From: Saprospiraceae bacterium
GTDB lineage: Bacteria > Bacteroidota > Bacteroidia > Chitinophagales > Saprospiraceae
DNA: 64,000 nt
Direction of reading: 5' to 3'
NCBI GenBank assembly: GCA_028282725.1
Contig: JANQHF010000093.1
Location: 1 to 64,000 of the forward strand
Position numbers and translations under genes: made by a program. Below are positions 17,823 to 25,969 of this stretch, in pieces (position 1 is the first letter of the stretch; each line of letters opens with the position of its first letter). The notes beneath the pieces are model-generated. The model saw only the letters and a list, made by a program, of their open reading frames with translations. It searched no databases and was not told the origin of the DNA.

Positions 17823-19496
17823 TTAATTGGATTGCGGATCTGCATTGCCATTTGTATCACCCAGTTTGATACCTGTGATCATAAATGAATTTGCAGAACT
17901 GGTTGGGTCTATTGTAAGCGTGGCTGGTTGAAAAATCCAGGATTTTCCTCCCGGAAAGTTATTAATTCTTTCTAACAATACATTAGTAATAATCACTATA
18001 TCTGAGACTGAAAGCGATCCATTTTGATTGGCATCAGCGGCAATCTGGGCTTCTGCACTGAGAACCGTTCTTTGCAGGATATGGTTTCGGGTCAGAATAA
18101 GATCTACCGAAGACAGGCCGTTGGCGGCGTTATCGGCTTTATCAAAAGACAGGATTACCGGATTTTCCACTTCGAGATTCCAGCGTCCGTCATTATCGCT
18201 CATCACAGGCCCAACACTGCCGTCATCGCTAGAGACAATTACATTGGCGATCCCCCGGCCATCGCGGTCAACAAATTGTCCGGATACGGCGAAGGTTGAA
18301 ATCTCGATCACCCCGTCACAATTCTCATCTACATTATTATTGGGGATCTCGGTGGCGCCAGGATGAATATTGGGATCATTATCATCGCAATCCACATCAT
18401 TTGTAAACCCATCATTGTCGTTGTCAACAGGAGTATTGTCAAATTTTTTATGGGCATATCTTACATCAGTGGGCAAGAGGTAGTAGGTGATATGAGGGTC
18501 GGCGTTACTGTCAAGGGCCAAATCCGAAAGTCCTGCAATTCGCCCCGGTGTACCGCTTTCTTCAACAACCACATCAACAGACCAGTTATTGGAGGTCTTG
18601 CGGGCATACTTCACGATTCCCTGATCGCAATAACTGATGTGCAGATTGTCGTCCGCATCAACATCGATGGAAACTGAATGCCGTGCAGGGCCACCGACGT
18701 TGAATAAGGTGTCAACCGTCTCCTGGATCCAATTTGAACCTTGAAGACGGGCCATTTTTACTTCGAAGGTTGATCCCTCGACGGTCTTCAAATACACTAC
18801 AAAAAATTGCCCGGAATTGTCCATTGTGATGTCGCCATAGATACTTCTGGTATCAATGTCCGCAATGGTCCATTGACCAGCCGAACGTGAAGCATATTGC
18901 AATCGACTATTACTTCCATTGTGAAATGCAATATGAGGTTGATTCGCACCATCGGTGACGATCGATGTCGAACCGCTATAGGAGAATCTTTCAGTATTCA
19001 GTGATTCCTTTGTCCATCCGGAAGCATCCCTGAATGCATACTCAAGACCTTTTGCAGGATCTACGGATGCGGTGTGCAAGTTTCCCTGATTATCATACAC
19101 AAGCGAGTTGTCCCAACCGTCATGGTTATCACTGGGTACTTGTTCTTCTACCCAAATGCCATTGGTCCTGTAGTAATAGACTTCATCTTCTGTATCATGA
19201 TCGTGCAATACGATACCAGGAGAACCCGTCGCATCGAGCGCTATAGCGACCGGCCCGTAGTAATATCCTCCTTCTGCAAAACGCTCGGTATTGATAGTGC
19301 CGTTGTCAATGGTTACGTATTCCACATATCCATCGAAATCCTCAAAGAGATATCCTATGTGCACCTTGTCCCGGGCATCCACAGAAATAGAAGGTCGTTC
19401 TCCAATGCCAACGGACATGATTGTCCATGACTGTGCGGGAAGGTTTGAGGCATATACAAGTACCAATAGGTTCAACACCAGACTCCGAAAATTCAC
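17823..19496 (-). CDS. Secreted beta-propeller-like protein with MopE repeat and dockerin-like module
   Basis: The ORF track starts at TTG 19517, but that codon lies inside a good promoter box (see 19515-19545), so the in-frame GTG 19496 is preferred; no ATG is available before the mature region. The product has a signal peptide ending near NLPAQS, about 330 residues of beta repeats with recurring HIGY/HIAFHN/HISYCD/HITYYL segments typical of sialidase-like propellers, one MopE-type repeat (DNDNDGFTNDVDCDDNDPNIHPG), a small beta domain and a dockerin-like segment (DANQNGSLSVSDIVI) ending KLGDTNGNADPQSN. Predicted to be extracellular. The catalytic residues of sialidases are not evident, so a binding role is as likely as an enzyme. 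It precedes the gene at 16266 by nine bases, so both are probably one operon. Confidence 0.78.
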   Translation of the reverse strand: MNFRSLVLNLLVLVYASNLPAQSWTIMSVGIGERPSISVDARDKVHIGYLFEDFDGYVEYVTIDNGTINTERFAEGGYYYGPVAIALDATGSPGIVLHDHDTEDEVYYYRTNGIWVEEQVPSDNHDGWDNSLVYDNQGNLHTASVDPAKGLEYAFRDASGWTKESLNTERFSYSGSTSIVTDGANQPHIAFHNGSNSRLQYASRSAGQWTIADIDTRSIYGDITMDNSGQFFVVYLKTVEGSTFEVKMARLQGSNWIQETVDTLFNVGGPARHSVSIDVDADDNLHISYCDQGIVKYARKTSNNWSVDVVVEESGTPGRIAGLSDLALDSNADPHITYYLLPTDVRYAHKKFDNTPVDNDNDGFTNDVDCDDNDPNIHPGATEIPNNNVDENCDGVIEISTFAVSGQFVDRDGRGIANVIVSSDDGSVGPVMSDNDGRWNLEVENPVILSFDKADNAANGLSSVDLILTRNHILQRTVLSAEAQIAADANQNGSLSVSDIVIITNVLLERINNFPGGKSWIFQPATLTIDPTSSANSFMITGIKLGDTNGNADPQSN

Positions 19497-19514
19497 TTTG
19501 ATCTTTAGATGAAA

Positions 19515-19545
19515 CAATAGTATTTAGCTTATAAAAAGGGTCAAA
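19515..19545 (-). promoter_or_regulatory. Bacteroidota-type promoter for the 17823-19496 gene
   Basis: Read on the minus strand, TTTG (19545-19542) is separated by exactly 19 bases from TACTATTG (19522-19515), one mismatch from the TAnnTTTG -7 consensus. Transcription would begin about seven bases further, near 19508, which excludes the TTG at 19517 as start codon. Confidence 0.6.
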
Positions 19546-19586
19546 TTCCAATATAAGAACGAACCGCTTCAATTAAAGTACAAATA

Positions 19587-20684
19587 CTACGATAAAATGG
19601 TTGTCAGTGCCCCTAGGGTTTTCCCTGTAGCTTCTGCATCTCCTATGGAAATTCTGACGCAACCCGGAGCACCAAAATTTCGCGCAGGCCTTACCATGAT
19701 GTCTTTTTCTTTCAACAATTGCGTCAATTTGATTTCGTCCAAATGTGTCTTAACGAGGACGAAATTTCCTTGTGATGGCCAGGTTTGGATATTGGGGATT
19801 TTGCTCAGACCAGTCAACAGTCTTTTGCGCTGCTCTTGAATTTTTGAAACGCTGGAGTTGAGGAATACTTCATCCTGAAGGGCAGCAATTGCTGCACTCA
19901 GACCCAACTTGTTGATGATGAACGGACGAATGAGTTTGCGCAAGTAGGCAATGATCCGGGGGGTTGAATATGCATATCCGATTCTCAGCGCAGCTAGTCC
20001 GAAGGCCTTGGAAAAACTATTCAACCCTATAACAGGCAGTCCCTGTTGTACGAAGGGGAGCGCTGTGGTGTAATCTTGTGCATTGGCAAAGTGATGATAG
20101 ACTTCATCCAGGACGATGATTACGTGATCAGGTATTCCTTCAATCAAGGATTCAATTTGATCCTTGCGAATGTAAGTTCCGGTCGGGTTATTGGGAGATG
20201 TGAGATAGATCAACCTTGTATTGGGTGTGATTGAGCCGAGGATACCTTTCACATCCAGGGAATAGTCACTTGCAATAAGTGGTACATCAATGACGCTGGC
20301 TCCGGCCCATTCGGCAAACATTGTGTAGGGAGCAAAACAAGGTCGATTGATAATGATATTCGAATCGTTGTCGAGAAGGGCATTATTGATCACCTGTATC
20401 AGACCGCTGCCACTATTTCCTGCGATAAACTGATCCTGAGACAGACTACCTTTCGAATATTCTTCCAAGGCCTTATACAGCACGTCCGGGGTTCCCGCTG
20501 TATATATATTCAGATTGTTGACAGAGTCTGTGACAGCGATTTCCACCTGAGGTGAAGTGCCGAAGTAGTTCTCGTTGGATGAAAGTTTATAGATCTTATG
20601 ACCTGCTTTCTGAACGGCTTCGGGACCTCCTTTATAACCACCGGAATTTAGAATATATGGCTTGAAGATCTTTTCGATACCCAT
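19587..20684 (-). CDS. Class I/II PLP aminotransferase, HisC-like, probably aromatic amino acid transaminase
   Basis: The 365-residue protein has the fold-type I aminotransferase blocks of the HisC subgroup: LSSNENYFGTSP, the YLTSPNNPTGTYI segment, the Asp-x-x-Tyr of VLDEVYHHF, the PLP lysine in LNSFSKAFGLAALRIGY and the C-terminal Arg in APGCVRISIG. HisC-like enzymes also act on tyrosine and phenylalanine. The stop of the HPPD gene lies one base before this start, and no other his gene is near, so a role in tyrosine to 4-hydroxyphenylpyruvate conversion is more likely than histidine synthesis. That specificity is inferred from context. Confidence 0.88.
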   Translation of the reverse strand: MGIEKIFKPYILNSGGYKGGPEAVQKAGHKIYKLSSNENYFGTSPQVEIAVTDSVNNLNIYTAGTPDVLYKALEEYSKGSLSQDQFIAGNSGSGLIQVINNALLDNDSNIIINRPCFAPYTMFAEWAGASVIDVPLIASDYSLDVKGILGSITPNTRLIYLTSPNNPTGTYIRKDQIESLIEGIPDHVIIVLDEVYHHFANAQDYTTALPFVQQGLPVIGLNSFSKAFGLAALRIGYAYSTPRIIAYLRKLIRPFIINKLGLSAAIAALQDEVFLNSSVSKIQEQRKRLLTGLSKIPNIQTWPSQGNFVLVKTHLDEIKLTQLLKEKDIMVRPARNFGAPGCVRISIGDAEATGKTLGALTTILS

Positions 20685-20685
20685 C

Positions 20686-21810
20686 CTACAAGGTGCCCCG
20701 AAGTTCTTGTTCTCGTTCTATTGCTTCAAAGAGTGCTTTAAAATTACCTTTACCAAAGGATCTTGCACCTTTGCGCTGGATGATTTCGAAGAACATCGTA
20801 GGTCGGGGATTTACTGTCTTTGTAAAAATCTGCAGTAAGTAACCTTCTTCGTCCCGGTCGACGAGTATGCCCAGTTCTCTCAATGAGTCGATGTCCTCAT
20901 CTATTTTTCCCACACGATCTTCAAGTTCGTCGTAATAATTCGTGGGAATATGCAAAAACTCAACACCTCTTGATCTCATTTGACGAACAGTTTCGATAAT
21001 ATTATCCGTTGCAACAGCTACATGCTGGACCCCGGCCCCCTCGTAGAATTCGAGATATTCATCGACCTGTGATTTTTTCAATCCCTCGGCGGGTTCGTTG
21101 ATTGGAAATTTGATCTTGCCATCTCCATTACTCATGACCTTGCTCATCAATGCTGTATATTCTGTAGATATTTCTTTGTCATCGAAGGAGAGAATTTGAG
21201 CAAAACCCATGACGTCCTGGTAAAACTTCACAAATTTATCCATGTCCCCAAGGGCTACATTCCCAACCATATGATCCACATACTTCAATCCCACTGATCC
21301 TGGATTGTATTCCGTTTTCCAAGGTTGATAACCGGGTAAGAAGGATCCGCGATATTCTTTTCTCTCGACAAAAATGTGGACTACTTCACCATAAGTATAA
21401 ATTCCGGAGCGAACAACATGACCAAATTCATCACTTTCTACCCTGGGTACCATAAAGGACTTTGCTCCCCGGGCAATTGCAGTGTCATAGGCATATGTGG
21501 CATCATCTACCCAAAGAGCGACGACTTTTACACCATCGCCATGGTCATCGATGTGCTTTCCAATATCACTTCCGCTATGAAGGGGTGAAGTGAGCACTAA
21601 GCGGATTTTATCTTGTCCGACAACATAGGATTCCCTGTCGGTCACCCCTGTTTCAAGTCCGGCATATGCTATTGACTGGAATCCGAAAGCGGTCTTATAG
21701 TAGTGGGCTGCCTGCTTGGAATTGCTTACGTATAATTCAACATAGTCTGTTCCATTTATAGGCATGAAATCCTTTGCTTCGGCGAATGTTTTTTTGATGG
21801 CTGTTATCAT
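20686..21810 (-). CDS. hpd: 4-hydroxyphenylpyruvate dioxygenase
   Basis: The 374-residue protein has two VOC-type halves. The iron ligands are visible as His in KYVDHMVGNV (about 182), His in AGVQHVAVATD (about 265) and Glu in PTMFFEIIQRKGARSFGKGNF (about 345); this last stretch is a hallmark of HPPD. The enzyme converts 4-hydroxyphenylpyruvate to homogentisate in tyrosine catabolism. Length fits the family (350-400). It leads a two-gene operon with the aminotransferase. An imperfect inverted repeat (TATTAT...ATAATA, 21819-21837) lies just before the ATG and could be an operator, but this is only a visible symmetry. No homogentisate dioxygenase gene is in the window. Confidence 0.95.
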   Translation of the reverse strand: MITAIKKTFAEAKDFMPINGTDYVELYVSNSKQAAHYYKTAFGFQSIAYAGLETGVTDRESYVVGQDKIRLVLTSPLHSGSDIGKHIDDHGDGVKVVALWVDDATYAYDTAIARGAKSFMVPRVESDEFGHVVRSGIYTYGEVVHIFVERKEYRGSFLPGYQPWKTEYNPGSVGLKYVDHMVGNVALGDMDKFVKFYQDVMGFAQILSFDDKEISTEYTALMSKVMSNGDGKIKFPINEPAEGLKKSQVDEYLEFYEGAGVQHVAVATDNIIETVRQMRSRGVEFLHIPTNYYDELEDRVGKIDEDIDSLRELGILVDRDEEGYLLQIFTKTVNPRPTMFFEIIQRKGARSFGKGNFKALFEAIEREQELRGTL

Positions 21811-22029
21811 GACTTTGATATTATTGTCAATATAATAGTTGCTTATGCAAATATAACTGATTTACGTCTATTTTGCTTAATTCTTTAAGTGATAATTGGT
21901 TATAAAAAGAGGAGCGGCAAGGGATACATGGAAGAGAAGGAATTCCGATCCGTCCGAAATGTATCTCAGTGATTGCTTTATATTATACAGATTGTTAAAA
22001 AAGTTTGAGCGCAAATTCTATTTCAATCT

Positions 22030-22193
22030 TGATAAGATCAAGCGTTTACAGATTTGAATAAAAATCATCTATAAAATACCCTGGAAAAGATGGGCTAAAA
22101 ATGTGGGTTTCTGAATTGACCCCGTCTTGTATGCGATTGTTTTCAATTGGTTTTTGGGGTTTTATGCAGGTCTTCGGGAGAAGACCTTTTTTT
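22030..22193 (+). ncRNA. Candidate small structured RNA with own promoter and terminator
   Basis: The 615-base gap 21811-22425 has no convincing gene, yet contains a strong plus-strand terminator (22168-22193) with no coding sequence upstream of it on that strand. Upstream, TTG (about 22030) and CAGATTTG (about 22049-22056, one mismatch from TAnnTTTG) are spaced by 17 bases. Transcription from there would give an RNA of about 130 bases ending in the terminator. Inside, ACCCC (about 22120) can pair with GGGGT (about 22156), enclosing an ATTG-TTTT-CAAT hairpin. The size and layout recall the Bacteroidota 6S-like RNA class, but the sequence was not recognised. An alternative is a long decayed leader. 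Confidence 0.4.
22168..22193 (+). terminator. Rho-independent terminator without an upstream gene
   Basis: A perfect 8-bp stem AGGTCTTC / GAAGACCT with loop GGGA is followed by seven T. It only works for plus-strand transcription, because no T-run follows on the other strand. It ends 232 bases before the DUF2490 gene. Confidence 0.85.
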
Positions 22194-22390
22194 GTTTCCC
22201 GAAGCTTTATGTTATTTCGGCTTGAATTGCTTTTTGTTACATCTTTTTCCGGATCCATGTAGCCACGCTCTCGATGCGCATTCACCCCTGACACTTTCAG
22301 TATATCTTCTGTTTTACGTTCACTTCTGTTGGGATTATGATTTTAATCCTTCAGTTGATCAGCACAGGAATGAAGCGTGACCTCTGTCGC

Positions 22391-22420
22391 ATTGAGTTGC
22401 GGCCAATGTTTCTATTTTTG
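22391..22420 (+). promoter_or_regulatory. Promoter of the DUF2490 gene, implying leaderless mRNA
   Basis: TTG (22392-22394), 18 bases, then a perfect TAnnTTTG box TATTTTTG (22413-22420). The usual start point about seven bases after the box coincides with the ATG at 22426, so the transcript should have little or no 5' leader. Confidence 0.65.
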
Positions 22421-22425
22421 AGCAC

Positions 22426-23073
22426 ATGACAGGAAGGGTTCTTTTATTGTGGCTGGGTATCCTTTTGCTGGTAGCCGGAGACGTAAGTGCACAGCCTCAA
22501 AATGATAACGTTTTGTGGTCGGCGCTCAGATTTCGAAATCAGCTGAATAGTAAGTGGAGTATCCAGGTGCAACCCTTTTTCAGATTTAACCAGGATTTGG
22601 GAGCATACCAGAACAGTTCGATCGATTTATCAGTAAGACGAAACCTTGGACCCCATTGGTACGTACAATTCCTGAGCCGGTCCTGGTTTATTCCGGATGG
22701 AATTCGCGATCAACAATTCCTGTGGCTTGATATTGGAATGCGCAGCAAATTGCCCAATCTGGGGCTGAATATGAACAATAGCCTTCGCTGGCACAATGCC
22801 CTGATTGACGAAACGCTATTGGCGAGAGATTTTATCAGGTACAAATTGGCCTTTTCACCTGATAATGACTGGAAGTTCAAACCTACCTTCGCCATTGAAC
22901 CCTGGTTCCAGTTGAACGGCGTAAATGATTTTGAACGATACAGGATCGAACCCGGGTTTGTCTATTCATTTACTGCTCAAATGAGTTTTGTCTTTATCTG
23001 GCGGCGTCAGAATCATATCCTTCCAAAATTCCAGCAGAATTTTTGGGTGGCTGTGATGAGTTGGGCGTTTTAG
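22426..23073 (+). CDS. DUF2490-like outer-membrane protein
   Basis: The 215-residue product has a signal peptide (about 1-23, ending VSAQP) and a run of amphipathic beta strands with the DUF2490 pattern: VLWSALRFRNQLNSKWSIQVQPFFRFNQ, then NLGPHWYVQFLSRSWF and a closing aromatic strand ending SWAF. Such proteins are small predicted beta-barrels of the Bacteroidota outer membrane with unknown function. The C-terminal Phe fits a barrel substrate of the BAM complex. A perfect promoter box directly precedes the gene. The 3' neighbour is the decayed restriction locus on the other strand. Confidence 0.7.
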   Translation: MTGRVLLLWLGILLLVAGDVSAQPQNDNVLWSALRFRNQLNSKWSIQVQPFFRFNQDLGAYQNSSIDLSVRRNLGPHWYVQFLSRSWFIPDGIRDQQFLWLDIGMRSKLPNLGLNMNNSLRWHNALIDETLLARDFIRYKLAFSPDNDWKFKPTFAIEPWFQLNGVNDFERYRIEPGFVYSFTAQMSFVFIWRRQNHILPKFQQNFWVAVMSWAF

Positions 23074-23111
23074 GGAAGCTATGTCTGTAAGGTGTACAGC
23101 GAGATTACACC

Positions 23112-23734
23112 CTAGGCCCTCCGATTTTTCTTAAAATTCTCTGCCTGCTCAAAAATCTCTTCATAAACTTCATCGCGTTCAACAGGTGGAAAGCCATATT
23201 CGTCCAATAGAATGATCAATCCAACTTTAAGTGAGGCTTTAATCACCACGTTTATTCCAGTCGGGAAACCTGGCTTGTGACCTTTTACAGAGGCTCCTTC
23301 CTTTGTCCTTTTTTCGTAGTGATTGACAAAATCTTCTACTATCTTCTGTAATCGGATTATTTTTTTGATTTGGTGTAGTGCCGTATCAATTTTTAGCGCG
23401 ATATCATCCTGCTTAGTCTGGGAGATGATATATGACCATCGGGAGTTTCCTGAAGGAAGAAAACATTCTGCATCGTGTAGAACTCCTTTCTTTCTATATA
23501 CTTCTCTTGACCTTCGTTGATAAGTTGCTGGCCTCTTTCTTCGAACTTATCTCCGGCGTATTTCAGGAAAATCCGTCCAGGTACAACATGCTTGTATTCT
23601 GCTGATTCTACCGATCCCCGGAGTTTATTCGCCGAATCCCAGAGATACTCTTCGATAGACTTCTCTTTTCGTTTTTCTTTTTCGCCATCCTCGATAAGTA
23701 GATCTTCAATTACGGGAAAACATGGGTTTTCCAT
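23112..23734 (-). pseudogene. Decayed type I restriction-modification locus: hsdM 5' part joined to hsdR-like 3' part
   Basis: The first 95 or so codons from ATG 23734 encode the HsdM N-terminal domain (EEYLWDSANKLRGSVESAEYKHVV, then RIFLKYAGDKFEERGQQLI and EFYTMQNVFF). Near 23455 the frame is lost; adding one C (TTCTTCCCTTCAGG) restores NVFFPSGNSRWSYIISQTKQ, as expected for HsdM. After about 25 more codons (ALHQIKK) the HsdM similarity ends and the open frame continues to the stop at 23112 with KIVEDFVNHYEKR and ASLKVGLIILLDEYGFPPVERDE, closing EEIFEQAENFKKN, which resembles the extreme C-terminus of HsdR proteins. An internal deletion thus fused hsdM to hsdR and removed hsdS and the catalytic domains. 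The start abuts the AlbA_2-domain gene (TGAATG). No methylase or nuclease activity is expected. The HsdM part is a confident call, the HsdR part moderate. Confidence 0.75.
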
Positions 23735-25486
23735 TCAATTAAATCGGGAGTTAATATAAGAGGTTATTTCTGTAAGGGGCATCTCAGGAGAGGAGTTACC
23801 ACTTCTTACGTAAAACTTGTCCAGTTTTTGCCCATTCTTGTCAGTGACCTTGGTGTACAGCGGTTTTAATCCTTGCTTGATCTCCACAACGCAAATTTCT
23901 ACATCATCTACTTTTGGGAAGGAAATACTCAGATTATTGGATGCAAATTCAACTCCATAGGCATTGTTGACAAGATTTCTGAGGTGTAATTCAAAGCCGT
24001 CATTTGTTCCATCCTTGAGGCAGTTATAGTCATTTTCGAGACCGATCACTTCCATATCATCCGTTACACCCATGATTAATCTGCCACCTTGAGCATTACT
24101 AAAAGCAGCGATTGTCTTCAGAATCACTTCTTCCAATTTCTTATTGACCTTCAATTCTCGAAGATCATACCTCATCGTCGTCTTGAACTCGACATAAGGA
24201 GATTCTCCCTGGTTGATCATCTCTATTAATTCCATGTCCACCTCTTCATCCACTGTATCTGTAATTCCTGCAAGGAATGCATTGAGTTGCTTGGCAAGAA
24301 GTCTCCTTCTATGTTGCAGAAAGAGTTCGTAGTTTTCTATCTTCCATAACTCTTCATCTTCCGGGATGGATTGTAGATGTAATGCTGTAGGAAATTTCTC
24401 TTTTACTCCCCTGAGATAACCTTCGGCAAGTGTAGCACTCTTTGTCCTGTTTGCCACTTGCGTCAAGACAGCCCGATTGGTAATTTCCTGAGCCAGCGAA
24501 TATTTTCTCCTGTTATTGAATCCGTACCCATTATCCCTGAGTACTGAGAATGGAAAAATATGATCGTATTCCAGCTCATATTTTTTGCCCATATTTTTCC
24601 GAATACTGATGCCTGTACTCAGACATTTCGCACTTCGACTTTTGAAGTAAAATTTCATTAGCCCCCATAGTGCATGACGTACATCAACCCCGATAAATTC
24701 TTCAGGTTCAATTTCCAGCTTGCGTTCGAGGGCAATGATATTCAGAAGTTTATCAAATGGATTTTCTTCCTTAGCAATGATACCGATATCCTTGTCCAAT
24801 TTTTGTGGTAACTGACTCACATAACGTTGCCTGATCTGGGAGTAGTAAAACCACTTGACAGCCTTCTTAATTTCCAGTTGAGACATTCTGACCTTTCCTT
24901 TGTTGAAAGCATAGACGATAATCGGAATGAATGCATATACGGAGTTCACTTCCTTGGTGTGATCGATATATGCCTGGCTCTTCATAAGATTGAAGACATA
25001 GTCAAGAATGTCGGTGTCCAGTTTGTGCCAAGCTTCTTTGATCGACTCCAGGTTTTCGGCACTATGTAACCTTTCCATTTTGGACCCCATGTTGTATAAC
25101 ACACCGAGCAAAACATATATGAGAAAATCCAGCTTGAGTACAAAACCACCTTCTTCCAGTTCTCGAAGTTTGGCTTTGAAGAGTTCCCTTGCCTCTGGCC
25201 AATATCCAGAAATCTGTGCCAGAGCCAGTTCTGCGTCTGTAAGGTTGACACCGGCAGAATTGACAACGTAGAATATGTCAATAGCCTCTTTTACGCTGGC
25301 TTTAGTAGGAATAATCTGTTCCTGAAAGTCACGATCCTTGATTTTTTCTATCGCACGAAAGTTGTCATCTACCTTGTTTTCTCTTTCTCTATCCAATCGC
25401 TGCCCATCCATCTTTTGTTCTAATTGTTCTACTACATCCCGGTATCGAACTTTACCTTGAAAGATGTCAGTAATATTGACCCACAA
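23735..25486 (-). CDS. DUF262-family C-terminal part with HNH-like motif and AlbA_2 domain (frameshifted)
   Basis: The 583-residue frame continues the DUF262 protein whose beginning is in the frame 25432-25860. It contains the helical remainder of DUF262 (IIPTKASVKEAIDIFYVVNSAGVNLT), a DUF1524-like HNH segment ELEYDHIFPFSVL (about 320) and, from about residue 415, a Schlafen AlbA_2 domain (SPYVEFKTTMRYDLRE, later NAQGGRLIMGVTDD). DUF262/HNH proteins include GmrSD-type nucleases that cut modified DNA and parts of several phage-defence systems. AlbA_2 domains bind nucleic acid or act as RNases. The DUF262 N-terminus encoding the DGQQR motif lies in another frame, so unless slippage restores it, the protein here lacks its NTP-binding part. 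No true ATG start was found at the junction, so this is best treated as part of a broken gene. Confidence 0.75.
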   Translation of the reverse strand: MWVNITDIFQGKVRYRDVVEQLEQKMDGQRLDRERENKVDDNFRAIEKIKDRDFQEQIIPTKASVKEAIDIFYVVNSAGVNLTDAELALAQISGYWPEARELFKAKLRELEEGGFVLKLDFLIYVLLGVLYNMGSKMERLHSAENLESIKEAWHKLDTDILDYVFNLMKSQAYIDHTKEVNSVYAFIPIIVYAFNKGKVRMSQLEIKKAVKWFYYSQIRQRYVSQLPQKLDKDIGIIAKEENPFDKLLNIIALERKLEIEPEEFIGVDVRHALWGLMKFYFKSRSAKCLSTGISIRKNMGKKYELEYDHIFPFSVLRDNGYGFNNRRKYSLAQEITNRAVLTQVANRTKSATLAEGYLRGVKEKFPTALHLQSIPEDEELWKIENYELFLQHRRRLLAKQLNAFLAGITDTVDEEVDMELIEMINQGESPYVEFKTTMRYDLRELKVNKKLEEVILKTIAAFSNAQGGRLIMGVTDDMEVIGLENDYNCLKDGTNDGFELHLRNLVNNAYGVEFASNNLSISFPKVDDVEICVVEIKQGLKPLYTKVTDKNGQKLDKFYVRSGNSSPEMPLTEITSYINSRFN

Positions 25487-25860
25487 CGGATTTTTTCCAT
25501 AATGGTTTTCTTAAAGTATTCAAGTTCTCTCGATTCCACATTTACATATAGTCCCCTGATATCATGACGAATTTCATGTTCCTGGTAATATGGAGGGATC
25601 ATGTTAGTCATCAACATGTACAATGTGGTAATTCTTTGCTGACCGTCGAGTATTAGTTTGACCGCACCCTGACGAGGATCGTATTTGTGATCCCCTTTGA
25701 GCTCTGGAGGATTGCTGGTCTCCCAGGTAAGCATTGTACCAGTTGGATAATCTTTAATAAGATCTTTGGCATTTTTCCTTTTCCAGACATATTCTCTTTG
25801 GAAAGTTGGGACAAAAAGTTGTCTTTCGTCGATTTTATCAAGGATCTGACTAATTTTCAT
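25432..25860 (-). CDS. DUF262-family N-terminal part, frameshifted
   Basis: This 142-residue frame holds the N-terminal DUF262 (ParB/sulfiredoxin-like) domain: VPTFQREYVWKRKNAKDLI with the conserved Arg-Glu-Tyr-Trp region, PTGTMLTWE, and the nucleotide-binding signature LILDGQQRITTLYML. Similarity ends abruptly after EYFKKTIMEK at a run of six T on the plus strand (25491-25496). With seven bases in that run the frame would read EKNPLWVNITDIFQ and join the downstream 583-residue frame, giving a protein of about 710 residues. The lesion is therefore a one-base deletion, a sequencing error or a slippage site. The gene starts a leftward unit with the hsdM remnant; TATCTTTA upstream is a one-mismatch -7 box. 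Confidence 0.8.
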   Translation of the reverse strand: MKISQILDKIDERQLFVPTFQREYVWKRKNAKDLIKDYPTGTMLTWETSNPPELKGDHKYDPRQGAVKLILDGQQRITTLYMLMTNMIPPYYQEHEIRHDIRGLYVNVESRELEYFKKTIMEKIRCGSILLTSFKVKFDTGM

Positions 25861-25969
25861 GTTTCACAGATATTAATAAACGATTATAAAGATATCTAAA
25901 CAATGGACCTGTGTTGTGATAAATTTGAATTTAATAGCATAACTTGTACGATACTTCAACAAGATACTA

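Noticed and set aside
19587-20684. Histidine biosynthesis gene hisC
   Set aside because: Sequence family fits, but no other his genes are near and the gene is coupled to HPPD, so an aromatic aminotransferase is more likely.
22046-22380. Small ORFs on both strands in the 615-base gap
   Set aside because: They overlap the terminator hairpin and each other, with no coding pattern or recognisable motif.
25480-25500. Programmed ribosomal frameshift as the definite cause of the DUF262 split
   Set aside because: A poly-A run is a possible slippage site, but no stimulatory structure was identified and a deletion or sequence error explains it equally well, so it was kept as one option only.
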